DNA of 5,993 nucleotides from Nitrospirota bacterium (GTDB taxonomy: Bacteria > Nitrospirota > Nitrospiria > Nitrospirales > Nitrospiraceae): positions 1 through 5,993 of the forward strand of contig JAHWYE010000124.1 of the NCBI GenBank assembly GCA_020028195.1, in the 5' to 3' direction. Positions 5,826 to 5,993 of the stretch are shown piece after piece. The first letter of the stretch is position 1. Each line of letters begins with the position of its first letter. Position numbers and translations under genes: made by a program. The notes under the pieces are model-generated. The model did no database searches. It had not been told where the DNA came from and saw only the letters and a program-made list of their open reading frames with translations.

Positions 5826-5993
5826 ATGAAGTGCGTGCGTGCTCGTTGCATGATTCTCGTGCCGATTCTTATCTGCATCACTGCCATGGCAGTGGCGGAG
5901 GAATTACCTCGCGAGGCGACCCTGCCGCTCTCTCTGGCGACTAAAGCGACGGCTGTCGCGGTCGAAAAGTGCAAACAGGATGGCTATCGCGTC
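5826..5993 (+). CDS. Exported GlcG/HbpS-like (heme-binding family) protein, N-terminal fragment
   Basis: The first 56 codons are present and the gene runs off the right edge. AAGGAGG (5814-5820) lies five bases before the ATG, one of the best ribosome sites here. Residues 1-24 form a signal peptide: basic n-region (MKCVRAR), hydrophobic core (MILVPILICITAMA), and likely cleavage after AVA at 24. The mature start LPLSLATKATAVAVEKC (33-49) followed by KQDGYRV matches the opening helix of the GlcG/HbpS (Haem_degrading, DUF336) fold. Members of that family include extracellular heme-binding sensory partners of two-component systems (HbpS in Streptomyces) and proteins of unknown role, so the function is open. 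The preceding gene is a histidine kinase, but that kinase is soluble, so a direct sensory link is not implied. The family call rests on about 25 residues. Confidence 0.65.
   Translation, partial: MKCVRARCMILVPILICITAMAVAEELPREATLPLSLATKATAVAVEKCKQDGYRV

Overview
The window most resembles a chromosomal segment from a Nitrospira-like bacterium (phylum Nitrospirota). This rests on moderate-to-high GC, Gram-negative-type signal peptides on two genes, and the general style of the two-component and beta-helix proteins. It is an inference from familiarity, not a proven assignment. No tRNA, rRNA, CRISPR array, transposase or integrase is visible.

Layout. The left third is a minus-strand housekeeping run: coaE (dephospho-CoA kinase, last step of CoA synthesis), then trxB (thioredoxin reductase) 44 nt downstream, then the first 33 codons of thiI (tRNA 4-thiouridine / thiazole sulfur transfer) running off the left edge. 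The trxB-thiI gap holds a perfect 10-bp hairpin. A divergent intergenic region with 7-nt-period repeats that form a 19-position imperfect inverted repeat separates coaE from a plus-strand gene for a secreted right-handed beta-helix protein. After that come a possible 61-codon small gene and a 543-nt stretch with no convincing intact gene. That stretch holds several hairpins and, on the minus strand, a protein-like reading frame broken at a run of five G, so it looks like a decayed or repeat-derived piece or a structured RNA.

The right third is a plus-strand signalling pair. A stand-alone receiver (REC) protein has a good sigma70-type promoter and a strong ribosome-binding site. It is followed after 52 nt by a soluble GAF-domain histidine kinase starting at GTG. 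After a short gap with a hairpin and a second promoter (perfect TTGACA), a new gene begins for an exported GlcG/HbpS-like protein, cut by the right edge.

How they work together. coaE-trxB-thiI could be one transcription unit of unrelated housekeeping functions. The REC protein and GAF kinase are very likely partners. The signal and the output are not visible, because the receiver has no DNA-binding domain. The beta-helix and GlcG-like proteins are both predicted to be exported, and nothing in the sequence links them directly to the kinase. The least-explained part is 3353-3816.
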